64,000 nt of DNA from Pyrrhosoma nymphula (taxonomy: Eukaryota > Arthropoda > Insecta > Odonata > Coenagrionidae), in the NCBI GenBank assembly GCA_963573305.1, contig OY754331.1, positions 70,545,275 through 70,609,274 of the forward strand, read 5' to 3'. Under the pieces are notes generated by a model. That model saw only the letters and a program-made list of their open reading frames with translations. It made no database searches and was not told where the DNA came from. Within the stretch, counting starts at the first letter, position 1. The number at the start of each line of letters is the position of its first letter. Shown here piece after piece: positions 9,253 to 19,290 of this stretch. The translations under genes were made by a program, and so were the position numbers.

Positions 9253-10641
9253 CTAAGAATGGCCCGTTATTAGATCCCTCTTCAATTCTTCATATCTTCT
9301 ACCTCCTCTTATTTCGTCCAGAATTCCTATCCTCTTCCTTCCTCTCCCACGCTTCCCCAGTGTTCTCCCCTCTATCACTCTCTTCAACATGCCCTCTCCT
9401 CTCAAAACCTCCTCCATCCATCTCTTCTGCCTTCTCCGAACCTCTGCCACAAGCTTCCTCTCCTCTCCGACCATATCCAATACCTCCTCTTTCGTCTTTC
9501 TCGCCATCCAGCTAACCTTCTCCATCCTTCTCCAAACCCACATCTCAAACGCCTCAAGCCTACGCACATCCTCCCTTCGCAATGACCATGTTTCCGACCC
9601 ATATAGCGCCACGCTCCATATTAAAGTTTTCACCAGCCTCTTCTTTACGTCTCTTCTCAGACCCCCCCTCATCAATTCCCTTCTCTTCGAAAATGCTTCT
9701 TTAGCCACGGCAATTCTGCATCTGATGTCCCTACCACTAAACCCATTCGCCTCCAAAATACTACCCAGATACGTAAACTGCTCGACCTGCTCTATCTTCT
9801 GCCCCCCCACCCTTATATTCAGCCTCGCCTTCTTACTTCTAGAAAATCTCATTACTTTCGTTTTCTTGTGATTGATCTTCATCCCATACTTTTCGCACTG
9901 CACCTCTATTGCATTCACCATTGACTGTAACCCCATGGCCGACTGACTAACCAATGCTTGATCATCTGCAAATCTCACTGATTTTATCAGCTCCCCTCCT
10001 ACCTTTATTCCTACCTCCTCCTCCCCCCAAGCCTCCCTTACCATTTCTTCTGAATACACATTAAAAAGCAACGGCGATAGTGGGCACCCTTGCCTCACTC
10101 CCCGTCCTATCGTGGCCCATCCCGATTCTCCATTGGCTACCCTAACCTGCGCAGTCTGATTCATATACAAATTTCTAATCAGACGCCTGTCCCTCCAATC
10201 GACCCCTAATTTCTTCAACACTCCCATTAATTTCGTCCATTCCACCCGATCAAACGCCTTCTCGAAATCTACGAAGCATGCAAAAACATCCTGCCCATAC
10301 TCTAGGTTTCTTTCTACTAGCGTCCTCATCACCGCTATAGCGTCTCGCGTTCCCGTCCCTCTCCTAAACCCGAACTGGTCGTCACCCAGGTATTCATTTG
10401 CCTTCTTCTCTAGCCTTCTGTTTAGAATCCTCAGAACTACTTTGGCCGCGTGGGATATTAAGCTTATTGTCCTATAGTCTTCGCAAGTTTTTGCCTTACT
10501 CTTCTTCGGTATAGGAATTAGTACAGTCTTCGCGAAGTCTTCCGGCCAAACTCCATCCTCATAAATCCTACGAATTAGCGCAAAAAGTTTTCCTCTTCCG
10601 TTCTTCCCCATGCTCTTTATAAAACTCTGCAGGTATGTCAT
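9253..10641 (-). CDS. LINE reverse transcriptase, C-terminal part of the same protein
   Basis: This 462-codon frame continues the LINE polyprotein in another phase. The ATG at 10641 lies in the frame overlap and is not a real start; homologous sequence begins near 10600 (KLFALIRRIYEDGVWPEDF). The reverse transcriptase motifs are complete: EDYRTISLI, DDQFGFRRG, motif A FVDFEKAFDRV, motif B RQGCPLSPLLFN, motif C RFADDQALVS (the FADD box with the catalytic Asp pair), MKINHKKTKVM and FTYLGSIL. The C-terminal region carries YGSETW, MWVWRRM and RQKRWMEEVL, typical of RTE-like elements. The enzyme makes cDNA at the nicked target. It ends at a natural stop, with no internal stop. The single upstream frameshift is the only obvious defect. 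Confidence 0.9.
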   Translation of the reverse strand: MTYLQSFIKSMGKNGRGKLFALIRRIYEDGVWPEDFAKTVLIPIPKKSKAKTCEDYRTISLISHAAKVVLRILNRRLEKKANEYLGDDQFGFRRGTGTRDAIAVMRTLVERNLEYGQDVFACFVDFEKAFDRVEWTKLMGVLKKLGVDWRDRRLIRNLYMNQTAQVRVANGESGWATIGRGVRQGCPLSPLLFNVYSEEMVREAWGEEEVGIKVGGELIKSVRFADDQALVSQSAMGLQSMVNAIEVQCEKYGMKINHKKTKVMRFSRSKKARLNIRVGGQKIEQVEQFTYLGSILEANGFSGRDIRCRIAVAKEAFSKRRELMRGGLRRDVKKRLVKTLIWSVALYGSETWSLRREDVRRLEAFEMWVWRRMEKVSWMARKTKEEVLDMVGEERKLVAEVRRRQKRWMEEVLRGEGMLKRVIEGRTLGKRGRGRKRIGILDEIRGGRRYEELKRDLITGHS

Positions 10642-12238
10642 CTATTCCCACCGCCTTATTCCTTTTCATGTCTTGTAGAGCTCTTTCGATTTCGCTATCT
10701 AGGATACTTGGTCCGATGCCATCTCTGTCGATATCGTCTTCCCTTTCTATATCTAACCTATTGGGCCTTATTTCTTTACCATACAGCTCTTCAACATACT
10801 CCTTCCACCTCTCCTGGATCTCTCTCGGTTCTACGATTACCTTTCCCGTCTTGTCTGTTATCGTTGTAATTCCCCTTCCCTTATTACCACCCGTCAGTTC
10901 CTTTACTTTCCTATATAATGCATCTGCTCTTCCCTCTTTTTGGTATTTCTCTAACGCGTTGATCTGTTCTCTCCACCACGCCTCTCTTGCTTTCTTTGTT
11001 TCTCTTCTAAGCCTGTTATTAAATTCTCGGTATTTTCTCTTACCTAGCTCTGAGTTTACACTCTTCCATTTCCTTCTCTCCTCCATCTCCCTGATCATCT
11101 CCTTCGTGATCCACGGTTTTCTAATTTTAGTTGCACTCACTACGCCTACCGTTGCTTTCGCCGCTCCTATAATTCCATTTTTCAAACTTCCCAATTCATC
11201 TTCCACTGATCTAACTCCATGATCCTCACCCATTATCTCATCCACCTTCTCCCGATACTTCTTCTTCATTGCCCCAGTTAATGCCTCCGTATTCCACTTA
11301 CGTACCCTCCTTCCCATTCTTATCTTTTTCAGTTTTACCCGACATTTCATGACTAATAAGTTGTGGTCTGTGTCTGCATCAGCTCCTGGATAAGTATGCG
11401 AGTTTTTAACACTATTCCTGTATCTGTGATGTACCATTATATAATCTATCTGGAACCTGTCTGTGTCTCCCGGCTTCTTCCAAGTGTACCTACGTCGAGG
11501 ATGATGTCTGAACCATGTATTTGTAATTACTAGGTTATTTCTGCGGCAAAACTCCACAGCTTTCTTGCCCCGGTCATTTCTTCTTCCTAGCCCGTAATCG
11601 CCCACCTCCCGCCCATCTCTTCCTTCACCCACCACCGCGTTCCAATCCCCCATTACTACCAGGTGCTTATTTCCTGGTATCCTACCAATTATTTCCTCTA
11701 GCTGATCGTACACCCCATCTACCTCCTCCTCTTTATGATTAGAGGTAGGCATATAAACCTGGATTATAACTAAATTCGTTGGTTCTGCTTTTAGTTCCAC
11801 GACTATTATCCTATCACTCACTTGTTCTGCATGCACTACTTTTCTACCAAGTTTCCTATTCATTACGAATGCAACCCCGCGCTGACTTTCATTCCCTCCA
11901 CTATAAATTACTCTATATTCGCCGCTCCAGTAATCCTCGTCATCCTTCCATCTTACTTCACCCAGACCCATGATGTCTACACCCACCCTCTCCATTTCTT
12001 GCTTTATATTCTCTAGCTTCCCCGCCCTCAGCATAGTCCTAACATTCCAAGTGCCTATTCTTATAGTTTCGTTCCTCTTCTTAATCTTCTTTTCCTCTGC
12101 TGCTGCTTCGTCTGAGCAAGGATTTCGTGTGATGACGACCGCAGGGGCCTTGCTCCCACCGCTGCCGGGCACGACACCCGGCCCTCTTGGCCGAGTCCCG
12201 TAGTTGCCAGGATTCATTATCAATTGAGAACTGTCCAT
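10568..12238 (-). CDS. LINE endonuclease and N-terminal reverse transcriptase segment
   Basis: This 556-codon frame begins at a true ATG (12238). Residues about 35-270 form an exonuclease-endonuclease-phosphatase (AP-like) domain, which nicks chromosomal DNA for target-primed reverse transcription. Visible motifs are TWNVRTM, GEVRW (catalytic Glu), VVMGDWNAVVG, NTWFRHH, YTWKKPGDTDRFQIDYI, and DADTDHNLL holding the Asp-His pair. Residues about 300-450 are a basic linker. From about 460 the reverse transcriptase N-terminal region starts (ITDKTGKVI, KRNKAVGIDDIPAEFYKE). The frame ends only because of a one-base shift; the true protein would run on into 9253-10641. The last few residues (about ERKRKTFCANS) are out of frame and not part of the natural protein. 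No stop interrupts the domain, so the copy is young. Confidence 0.9.
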   Translation of the reverse strand: MDSSQLIMNPGNYGTRPRGPGVVPGSGGSKAPAVVITRNPCSDEAAAEEKKIKKRNETIRIGTWNVRTMLRAGKLENIKQEMERVGVDIMGLGEVRWKDDEDYWSGEYRVIYSGGNESQRGVAFVMNRKLGRKVVHAEQVSDRIIVVELKAEPTNLVIIQVYMPTSNHKEEEVDGVYDQLEEIIGRIPGNKHLVVMGDWNAVVGEGRDGREVGDYGLGRRNDRGKKAVEFCRRNNLVITNTWFRHHPRRRYTWKKPGDTDRFQIDYIMVHHRYRNSVKNSHTYPGADADTDHNLLVMKCRVKLKKIRMGRRVRKWNTEALTGAMKKKYREKVDEIMGEDHGVRSVEDELGSLKNGIIGAAKATVGVVSATKIRKPWITKEMIREMEERRKWKSVNSELGKRKYREFNNRLRRETKKAREAWWREQINALEKYQKEGRADALYRKVKELTGGNKGRGITTITDKTGKVIVEPREIQERWKEYVEELYGKEIRPNRLDIEREDDIDRDGIGPSILDSEIERALQDMKRNKAVGIDDIPAEFYKEHGEERKRKTFCANS

Positions 12239-12285
12239 AATTTCAAGGTTTTTGTTTTAATTGAGGTAGTATTCCTTGGCCTTAC

Positions 12286-12529
12286 TCAATAGTGTTTTTT
12301 ACGTGACACCATCACTTCAGAGGCCGCCCCACTGGGGTCAGACGCCTTTTGCAGCCGCCTCACTGAGGTACAGACGCTGCGCGGACTACCATTCGTCTGT
12401 CTCCTAACCTTCAACCAATCTGGCATGGGTGACCCTACCAGGAGCAATGCTCCCGCCAGTGCAGCTCTAGGGGTCATCGGAGCACGCAAGCCCTTCAACC
12501 ACGACAAGGTTGTAGTCCAAGAGAAGGGA
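12286..12529 (-). other. 5' leader of the RTE LINE with a short open frame
   Basis: On the minus strand the leader is open for about 80 codons from inside the target duplication to 12286, including the stretch APMTPRAALAGALLLVGSP. It stops 48 bp before the endonuclease ATG. There is no in-element ATG at its start, since it opens with TTG in the target repeat, so translation is doubtful. It could be a conserved untranslated leader or a vestigial ORF1, as some RTE elements have a very short first ORF. Confidence 0.45.
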
Positions 12530-12539
12530 ATGTACAATT
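12530..12539 (+). repeat. LINE target-site duplication, right copy
   Basis: Exact repeat of ATGTACAATT at 9150-9159. It marks the 5' end of the minus-strand LINE. Confidence 0.75.
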
Positions 12540-12588
12540 AACTAATTAAAAATAATTTCAGTGATTACACATTTTTTGCGTAATTAAT

Positions 12589-12828
12589 GGTGGAATACTG
12601 GCTGGCAAATATACTTCCGCAAGTTTCTTCTCCAAGAGGTTATGGGATTTTACTCGGTTGAAAAATCTTTCACAAGTTAGTACAGAGCTAGATTGGTTGA
12701 ATTGCCGAAACTTTTAAATGCTACGCAAGCGGAAATTTTAGCGGAAGAGCTTTTTATACCAGCAATTGGTGTCAAAAGTCGCTTGCTGTAAGTAACTTGC
12801 ACAATAAACTTGCCAGTGTGAGCCCATA
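12589..12828 (-). mobile_element. MITE, GGGTTTACACTGG-like family, copy 1
   Basis: Read on the minus strand, the end at 12828 (ACACTGGCAAGTTTATTG, then GTTACTTACAGCAAGCGACTT) matches the left end of the element at 57860-58124. The other end (ACTGGC, then CGCAAGTTTCTTCTCCAAG) is a diverged inverted copy. About 240 bp with no coding capacity. The superfamily is uncertain. Confidence 0.6.
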
Positions 12829-15084
12829 TTAATGTCATAATATTTTTTTCATGCTTCTTACAGCAGTTTAAATAAAAATATGTAATCCGAATATGGTCTC
12901 CATAATGATCACAGAAAAATCTCTCTCAAAAAATTGTAATGGAGAATAGAATAGTTAAGTTCCTCCACTCCCTATATAATACTATCTTTATGAAGCCATT
13001 AAACTATGCTTTGCGGGACAGATGACTTCAGCTGTCGTTTATCACTACAGCCACTACAAGTATTAAATGTAAGAGTGTCATCAGGAACATATTGATCGTT
13101 CAACTAAGACAACAACGCGGAAATATTTGATAGCTCGGCTCTTGCACCCAGGAGGCTTGCGTGATGGAGCATAGAAAACTTGATTAAGCCAAAATGCATG
13201 GCACTGAATCCTACAGATGAAACGACAGAGAATAAATGTGAAGCATGGACATTACGTCAATCACTTGACAGAACTTTGATGATAGTTTCCGAAAGAGACA
13301 GATTAAAGTTACTACGTAAATTCAAACAGTCGAACTAATAACCAGAGAGATCCGTTGAAAAAATTTTTCTGGAACCAAATAAACTTGTAAAACAGCAAGG
13401 TTTATTAGAGTAGAGATACTTCACAGAGCGCAAATATTCAATTCCCCTTGAATATACGTTCATTACATAATATACATTATTACCAAATATACCAAGGGAT
13501 TTAATGCCTATGCTTCAACATCTGAGCTCATTTGAGAACATCAATGGCGATTACTATTCTTCTTTCGGCTAAAAAATATTCACATGACGCCGTTGAATAA
13601 TAGAGGTGAACAGTAAGCTGTCAATATTCGGTCCTTTTAAGTCGGCTCCTATGTATAAAATGTTTTGTACGAACTAACACAAAATTCAAGGATGAGTAAT
13701 ATTAAAAATATGTTTTTTTCAAAGTAGGGACACTATGAAACTGCAGTTTAAAAGTCAGATAGAAGATTTTTTCAGAGGCTGTCTTCAATAGAGCTTAGAA
13801 GTGAAATGTGTTTAGAAATGAAACGTAATGGAGAAAAGGTAGGTGAATATAAGCTGTGGATAAGGGAGAGATGAAATAGTACATGATGGGACGGCGTAAA
13901 GAATGATTTGGCAAGGGAAGTAAAAGACAAGAAAACTACTGAACATCAGAACAACATCGGAGAAGAAAGCGGATAAGAAGAGAATTCCAGCTAAAAGATA
14001 TATTGGACGGGAAGGAAAACCAGGAACAGGATGAAGGAGAAGGAAAATGACGTCGAAAGATAAAAGGCGTTGTATGGGCATGGGCAAAGAGTGAAGAGTA
14101 AAAAATACAGAGAGAACTGGAGAAGAAACAACCCGGGAACATTCAGCCGCAGAAAATTAATAATGATGAAAATGGAAAAGATACGAAAATAAAATGCGTA
14201 ATTGAAGTAGAAAGATCCCAGACTTCAGTCTCAATGCCCTCAAGTGCGCTATCATTTAGTGCTCAGTCATGCTACTTGATTTTTCCACGAGGGTTATCCT
14301 AAAAAAAATCACTTCACCTGGTTCTTATGCACATTTTTCAAAACCAATTCCCAGCCAGAGGCAAGTCGCTTTTGCCATAGAAACGGCACTGCGCCATCTC
14401 ATCATTTACCATTTTAGCCCTTCCTCACCTCATAACTTTCAGGTTTTACGCTTCGGTCGCTTTAGAGACAGACTCAGGCGAAAAAGCGATTAACAATCGA
14501 CTTTTTTTCTCCTAATAACGACTATATCATTACCCCATGGGATTACACTCTCATTTGGGTTAAATTATTTCCAATAAATCCTGGAGACAACATAATTTTT
14601 CAAACGGAGTTTGAGTTAGACCAAACAAAATTTATTCGACAATTTAGCAACATAATAACGACAGGATTCTCTCTTTAGACTCCATATATGAGTTTTCTCA
14701 ATCCTCAAATGAGCAGTTTGATAAATAAAATCAAACGATCAACCTGCCACTTGAACAGCAGATAATAGGGCAATATTTTTAAATTTAGAGAGGATTATTC
14801 ATAATGATTCTCGTGAGTTTTAACCAAGGCGTGTGGGAAGAATATCATACAATAATTACGAATTGCTAACCGGAGTACACATATAGCGGTACGAAGGGAA
14901 GTGTGCTGAGAAACATATCATCACTCCACCCGAATGTCTAAGTCGTTCTATTACGCCAGTCATTTGACATGGAATAATATACGTGTATGAGCTTATTTAG
15001 ACTTTGGTCCAAATAATTCGTTTTATTCAATGTTCCTACGTGTAATTTTGCTTTAACAGCTAATAACCAAAATCAATAGGCCAA
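12829..15084. other. Long intergenic stretch, nothing recognised
   Basis: No gene or clear transposon was recognised in about 2.2 kb. About 13800-14170 is purine-rich on the plus strand, which produces spurious minus-strand frames. Confidence 0.45.
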
Positions 15085-15350
15085 TTAAAATGTAAATACA
15101 GAATCACTTACAGCTCTCGCGAAAGCTTATGGCGTTCGGATGCGCGGTGTTTGTGTTTTCCGCATCATAAAAATTCCATTTTTTTAAATGAACTCATGCA
15201 GGGCACAAATGCCATGTCTTCGCTTTCCCCTACGTCCCTTTTCCCTGCCCCTTCCACCAAAATTTACCCCTCCGCAACGTCTTCTTCTACACATCCGAAT
15301 GCCATAAGCTTTCGCGAGAGCTGTACCTACTTCTGTATTTTAACGTTCCC
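15085..15350. mobile_element. Foldback/MITE-like inverted repeat, about 265 bp
   Basis: The left arm (about 15085-15143) contains CAGCTCTCGCGAAAGCTTAT, then GGCGTTCGGATG. The right arm (about 15291-15350) is its reverse complement with one mismatch in the core 35 bases, and weaker pairing continues through an ATACAGAA word. The centre is a C-rich, T-rich segment without coding sequence. It is probably a non-autonomous foldback element; I could not identify a target duplication. Confidence 0.65.
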
Positions 15351-16014
15351 ATTATTGTTTTTTCAATATGGAAATAAAGTATGAACAAACGTGAGCTTAA
15401 ATCATAGTATAACGGAGCAATCATTCAATTCAATCCGTCAATTCATAATAAAAATGAATATTATTTCTTTATTTCTTCTGCTAACTTTTACTTAAGGCAG
15501 AATCTAGAAAATGGAAAATTTATAAAATGGGGTTGGTAAATAACAGCTGAGCAAATATCAAGCAGTATCAAATAAATTAGCAACATTTGACCAACCGTTG
15601 GCGTTTTTTCTTAAAATCAGAAGATCCAAGGAAAACGAAGTAGAACTTTTGCATGAAAGCAATACTTTTAGATGACGTTTGAAGCTTAGATTCCGAGTAC
15701 AGGATGGAAAATCATGAATTTGAGTATTCCCTTCTCAAAATTTGAGAGACACACAACCATTTCTGCGAATGAATTAGAACAAAGAAAACATATGGTAAGC
15801 TGAAATGAAGGCTGGATAAAAGTGCATTTATAACTGCTCCCTCATCACTTAAACCGATATGATAATTCTCAGTTTTGTTACTTATTCTTCAGCATTTCAT
15901 TTATACTGTAGGTATATATTGGTAGACTTTAACTAAATATTCCAAAAGACAGTGAATTTGGTAGTTCCTATCATCAGCAATAGTAAAATACATCAAATAA
16001 ACCGTTGAATCTTC
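15351..16014. other. AT-rich intergenic DNA, nothing recognised
   Basis: No feature is visible before the 5'-truncated LINE. Confidence 0.5.
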
Positions 16015-16475
16015 CATCCGTGTTTTGACAATTCTTACTTAATTCGGGAACTTAATAAAATACAAAGGAAAACTGCGCGATTCGTCAAAAACTGCTACGG
16101 GCGTACAGACAGCGTTACGCAGATGTTAAACGAATTAGGCTGGGAGCCGCTAGAGACTCGGAGGCTGCGCGCTAGGCTTAGATTACTTGAGCAATTGAGA
16201 ATAGATATCTTTCAGAGCGACACGGAGAACATCATATTAGAACCCCACTATATTTCCAGGTCCGACAGAAACGATAAATTAAGAGAGATATTTTGCCGAA
16301 CGGATAGGTATGGGAATTCGTTTTTCCCCCGAACAATAAGGGACTTTAATAAATGCAAGGCGTAATCTCATAGAGCGTTTCCTTTTTATATGTAAACGGC
16401 TGGTGTCCTAACACCCCCCGCCACACGCCTATTGAGGCGGCTTGCGGGGTAGTATGTAGATGTAGATGTACTTCT
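16015..16475 (+). mobile_element. 5'-truncated L2/CR1-like LINE copy
   Basis: This holds the last part of a LINE reverse-transcriptase ORF, a 3' region of about 90 bp with CCGCCACACGCC...GGCGGCTTGCGG, and a terminal microsatellite tail (ATGTAG repeats at about 16451-16469). Short repeat tails instead of poly(A) are typical of the L2/CR1 group. Related copies are at 62091-62755 (minus) and, tail only, at 60236-60310 (minus). Confidence 0.75.
16028..16365 (+). pseudogene. C-terminal end of an L2/CR1-like reverse transcriptase ORF
   Basis: The open frame runs from about 16028, with no start codon because the copy is 5'-truncated, to a stop at 16365. It reads ...YLIRELNKIQRKTARFVKN, then VTQMLNELGWEPLETRRLRA and FFPRTIRDFNK. 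This is the conserved tail seen after the reverse transcriptase of CR1/L2/Crack-type LINEs (IQRRAARF...LGWxxLxxRR...FFPRTIxxWN). The catalytic domain is missing. A methionine in the middle (16123) is internal, not a start. There are no stops in the remaining 112 codons, so the fragment is fairly young. Confidence 0.8.
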
Positions 16476-18690
16476 TTCCGAAAGGCAACTTCAATGTTCC
16501 TTTGTGTTTCAATGTTCCTTTCCAATGTTTTTCGTAAGTTAGAAAGTTGCATTGGCTCACCCTAAAAGTATTTAAGCTGAGTAATTTTTATATGGGACCT
16601 AAAATTTTCAGTCTGTAATCGGAAAACATTAAGATAGTCAGTAATATTAAGCTTTTCTCAAGGTCCCACAAATAATGGTTATTCAACGATGAAAGCCTCT
16701 TTTATTCCTATGTTGAGCAAACTTTGTTTTAATTTACGCATTAGAAAACGATGTTTCCCATGATACAGATAACTGCTTTGGACGTATAGTATCAATACTG
16801 GATTAATATGTATGTATTCATTCAAGAAAAGCCTTAGAATGCATTCGTTCACCAAAGTTACCATTTTCAATGTTCTCGTTACTCGCAGTAAATACTATGC
16901 TGTACACAGTTTACTTTCCATGGTTTGGGAGAAGGATCTATTCTTCCCGTTTGGTAGGAGGCCATAGCACTCAAACGCAATCTTTGTTTCATATAAACGT
17001 ATCAACCTTGCGCGTGAACTGAGACTTCACCATTACGCCGCCATAATAACGTCGAAAGACAGAAACAACTGTGTTCATGTGATAGTTTACATTATTATTG
17101 GGATGAACTCGGCTTTTCGGAAAAGGGGGAAAGTCATTACATTAAAGTTCTTTGAGAATTCGACCCTTAAGTGACATATTATGATGCTTGATGAAACAAA
17201 AATTGATCGTATCCAACGTACATTATTTAAATAAAATTTCTAGACCCCCTTTAAGCCCAGCAAGCATGTATCTCAAAACAAAGATGAACATAACTGCCAC
17301 AATACCCATTGTTGAAAGTAAAGTTATTTCCTTCAAGGTGTTTCTTTATTAAATATAAACTTAAGAGTGATATAAGTTTCAGAATTTTCATTTTAGTGCT
17401 ATTTGAAGAAAAACATTTCCCAATATGGAAATTTTAACGCTATCCTACCTTTGAGGACCACTATTTCAATAATTATTCTTGAAATATCTGGGTTTTAAAA
17501 ACCAGGAATGGGTGAATTACGAACAAAACACGCATTTACTCCAACACGTAAATATTTACATTTCCAATTTTAGTAAAACTGATGCATAAAACAAATCACT
17601 CCATACTTATTCCAAAAAGAGTACCATAAAATTGTATGGGAGTAAAATGAAGCCATTTATTACTCTTAGATTATGAAATATTAGAAAATTACTGCAGTGA
17701 GTCGAAAATCTTGAGTCGGCTTCTTGATGTGGAAAAAATATTGAATGAAATATATGTAGCCGTGAACTTGGTCACATATTCGAATTTTACTTTCACCTTC
17801 CAGCTGGCAAGGCATACCATCAATGAAAGCTATATACATAAAACTAATAGAATTGGAATATGTATTAAATTTCTCACTTGTTTTAACTTACGCAGTCGCG
17901 GTGGAGCAATTTCAAGAAATAAATAAGTAGTTTTTGACCTAGCTAAGGTGCAGAAAAAGCGGCTTTACGCCTCTTAATTATCAAAATGGATTCCCCGAAA
18001 CACGCATGGTGTCTTCGCTAAGTGACAAATGAGGAACCAAATATCTTCAAAGACTTGAGTCGCCGAAAAAAGAATAATGGGTTTAATAATAAGGTTTGAG
18101 TTTTTTTCTTCCATGCGAAAGAAATTTTGCTTTGTTAACTCTAGTCTTGGCCTCACGGAGAGGAAAAAACTGCCGTTTTTGTCTAGACGGGATACACGGC
18201 TTCTAAAACGCAAACCTCCAGCTTTCCGTGATCGTCTGCCATTTGTTACGTATTTTTTTGGTACTGCTCCAAATTCAACCGCATTGCCAAGTACGAGAAT
18301 ACACTAAGGATAAAACCGAGACAAAGACGATGAGAGTAGAGTGGACGTGGAAATTCCGATGAAGAATTCCTTCCTTCCCCAAGGGATTGAAAGCAGCTCA
18401 TATGTTGAATTTTATTGAAAAAATTGCATGGGAAACTAGCTCTACAAAATATGTAAACTCTGACCGACAAGATTTCATTATTTTCTGTCGCACAGCGTGC
18501 TGCGCTAATTTAAGATTAATTGTGAAATAAAACGCGTAAAGACTGTCCATTGCATTAACATCATCATGACTCATCACGTTAATTGCCCGTATAATGACAA
18601 AACGGTTCTTTCTTTTGCGTTGTCATTGTCCAAAACGCAAATCGCTCTATACAGGCAATGCTCGCAGTAACTGTCCTAAGAACTCAATCC
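16476..18690. other. Long intergenic stretch, nothing recognised
   Basis: Only short frames without domains. A CAATGTTCCTTT word is repeated at 16493 and 16511. No transposon ends were recognised. Confidence 0.45.
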
Positions 18691-19290
18691 ACCTCCTATT
18701 AGATACTCTAATCAATACTCTATTAGAGTATTTGCGTGAGGTATTTTGTTGAAATTTTTTTATAGCGAGTAGTGTTTGGTTTCGAAATGCCACGTACGAA
18801 ATACCAAGGTATAATTCCGACTAATTAATTTAATAAATAGCTTTTAATATGCATTGTTTTAGCATCGAAATTGCCTAGGTCTAAACGCCCAACCGTTGGT
18901 TCTTCGTGGTGTGACGTCATCTCCCATATTAGCAGAAGCGAAATAGCCATTCTTCCATTGCAATATATTTCATAAAGCAACCGAAATCGTCCCAATAATG
19001 TGAGAAGGATTAATAGCAAAAGTTTCCGCCGCACGCTAAGACTACAAAGTCACACAATCTCCAAATCAACAAATGGTTGATTATGGGAGATGACGTCAGA
19101 GCATACAAAACATGGCGGACCAGTGTTTCAGCGCAATAATAATTTCTTAGATTTTATTAGCAAATAAAAAATTAACTAAAAGCCTCTCGAACGTCAGAAT
19201 GAAAATTTAGTGTCTGAAGTATCGATAGATTTTTTAGATGTCACTTCCCAAAAGTGTGCAAATACTCTAAACGATTTAATAATAGGACGT
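18691..19290. mobile_element. MITE-like element with nested inverted repeats
   Basis: The outer ends are inverted. The left end (about 18694-18745) holds CCTATTAG and TTAGAGTATTTGCG; the right end (about 19253-19285) holds TGCAAATACTCTAA and TAATAGG. Inside, a perfect 17-bp inverted pair lies at 18912-18928 (TGACGTCATCTCCCATA) and 19082-19098. Each copy contains the palindrome TGACGTCA. The short minus-strand frame between them (18825-19034) has no recognisable domain. Superfamily unknown. Confidence 0.55.

Larger units (their letters stand above)
9160..12529 (-). mobile_element. Full-length RTE-clade LINE retrotransposon, 3370 bp
   Basis: A complete non-LTR retrotransposon on the minus strand, bounded by a 10-bp direct repeat (ATGTACAATT). 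From 5' to 3' it has a leader of about 290 bp, an AP-like endonuclease, a reverse transcriptase, and a short 3' region ending in an ATGAA-rich tail. The endonuclease resembles that of RTE/BovB elements (GTWNVRTM, DWNAVVG, YTWKKPGDTDRFQIDYI), and the length of about 3.3 kb fits the RTE clade. The only lesion I can see is one frameshift near 10581-10612. It is denser in G+C than its surroundings, consistent with a fairly recent arrival. A solo 3' end of the same family lies at 25632-25698. Two plus-strand frames over it (9389-9871 and 10635-11222) are antisense shadows. Confidence 0.9.

Noticed and set aside
9389..9871. 160-codon plus-strand frame
   Set aside because: It lies exactly antisense to the LINE reverse transcriptase and has no independent similarity; it is a shadow frame.
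10635..11222. 195-codon plus-strand frame rich in Ser and Leu
   Set aside because: Antisense to the LINE endonuclease-to-RT region; composition is that expected of the complement of a coding strand.
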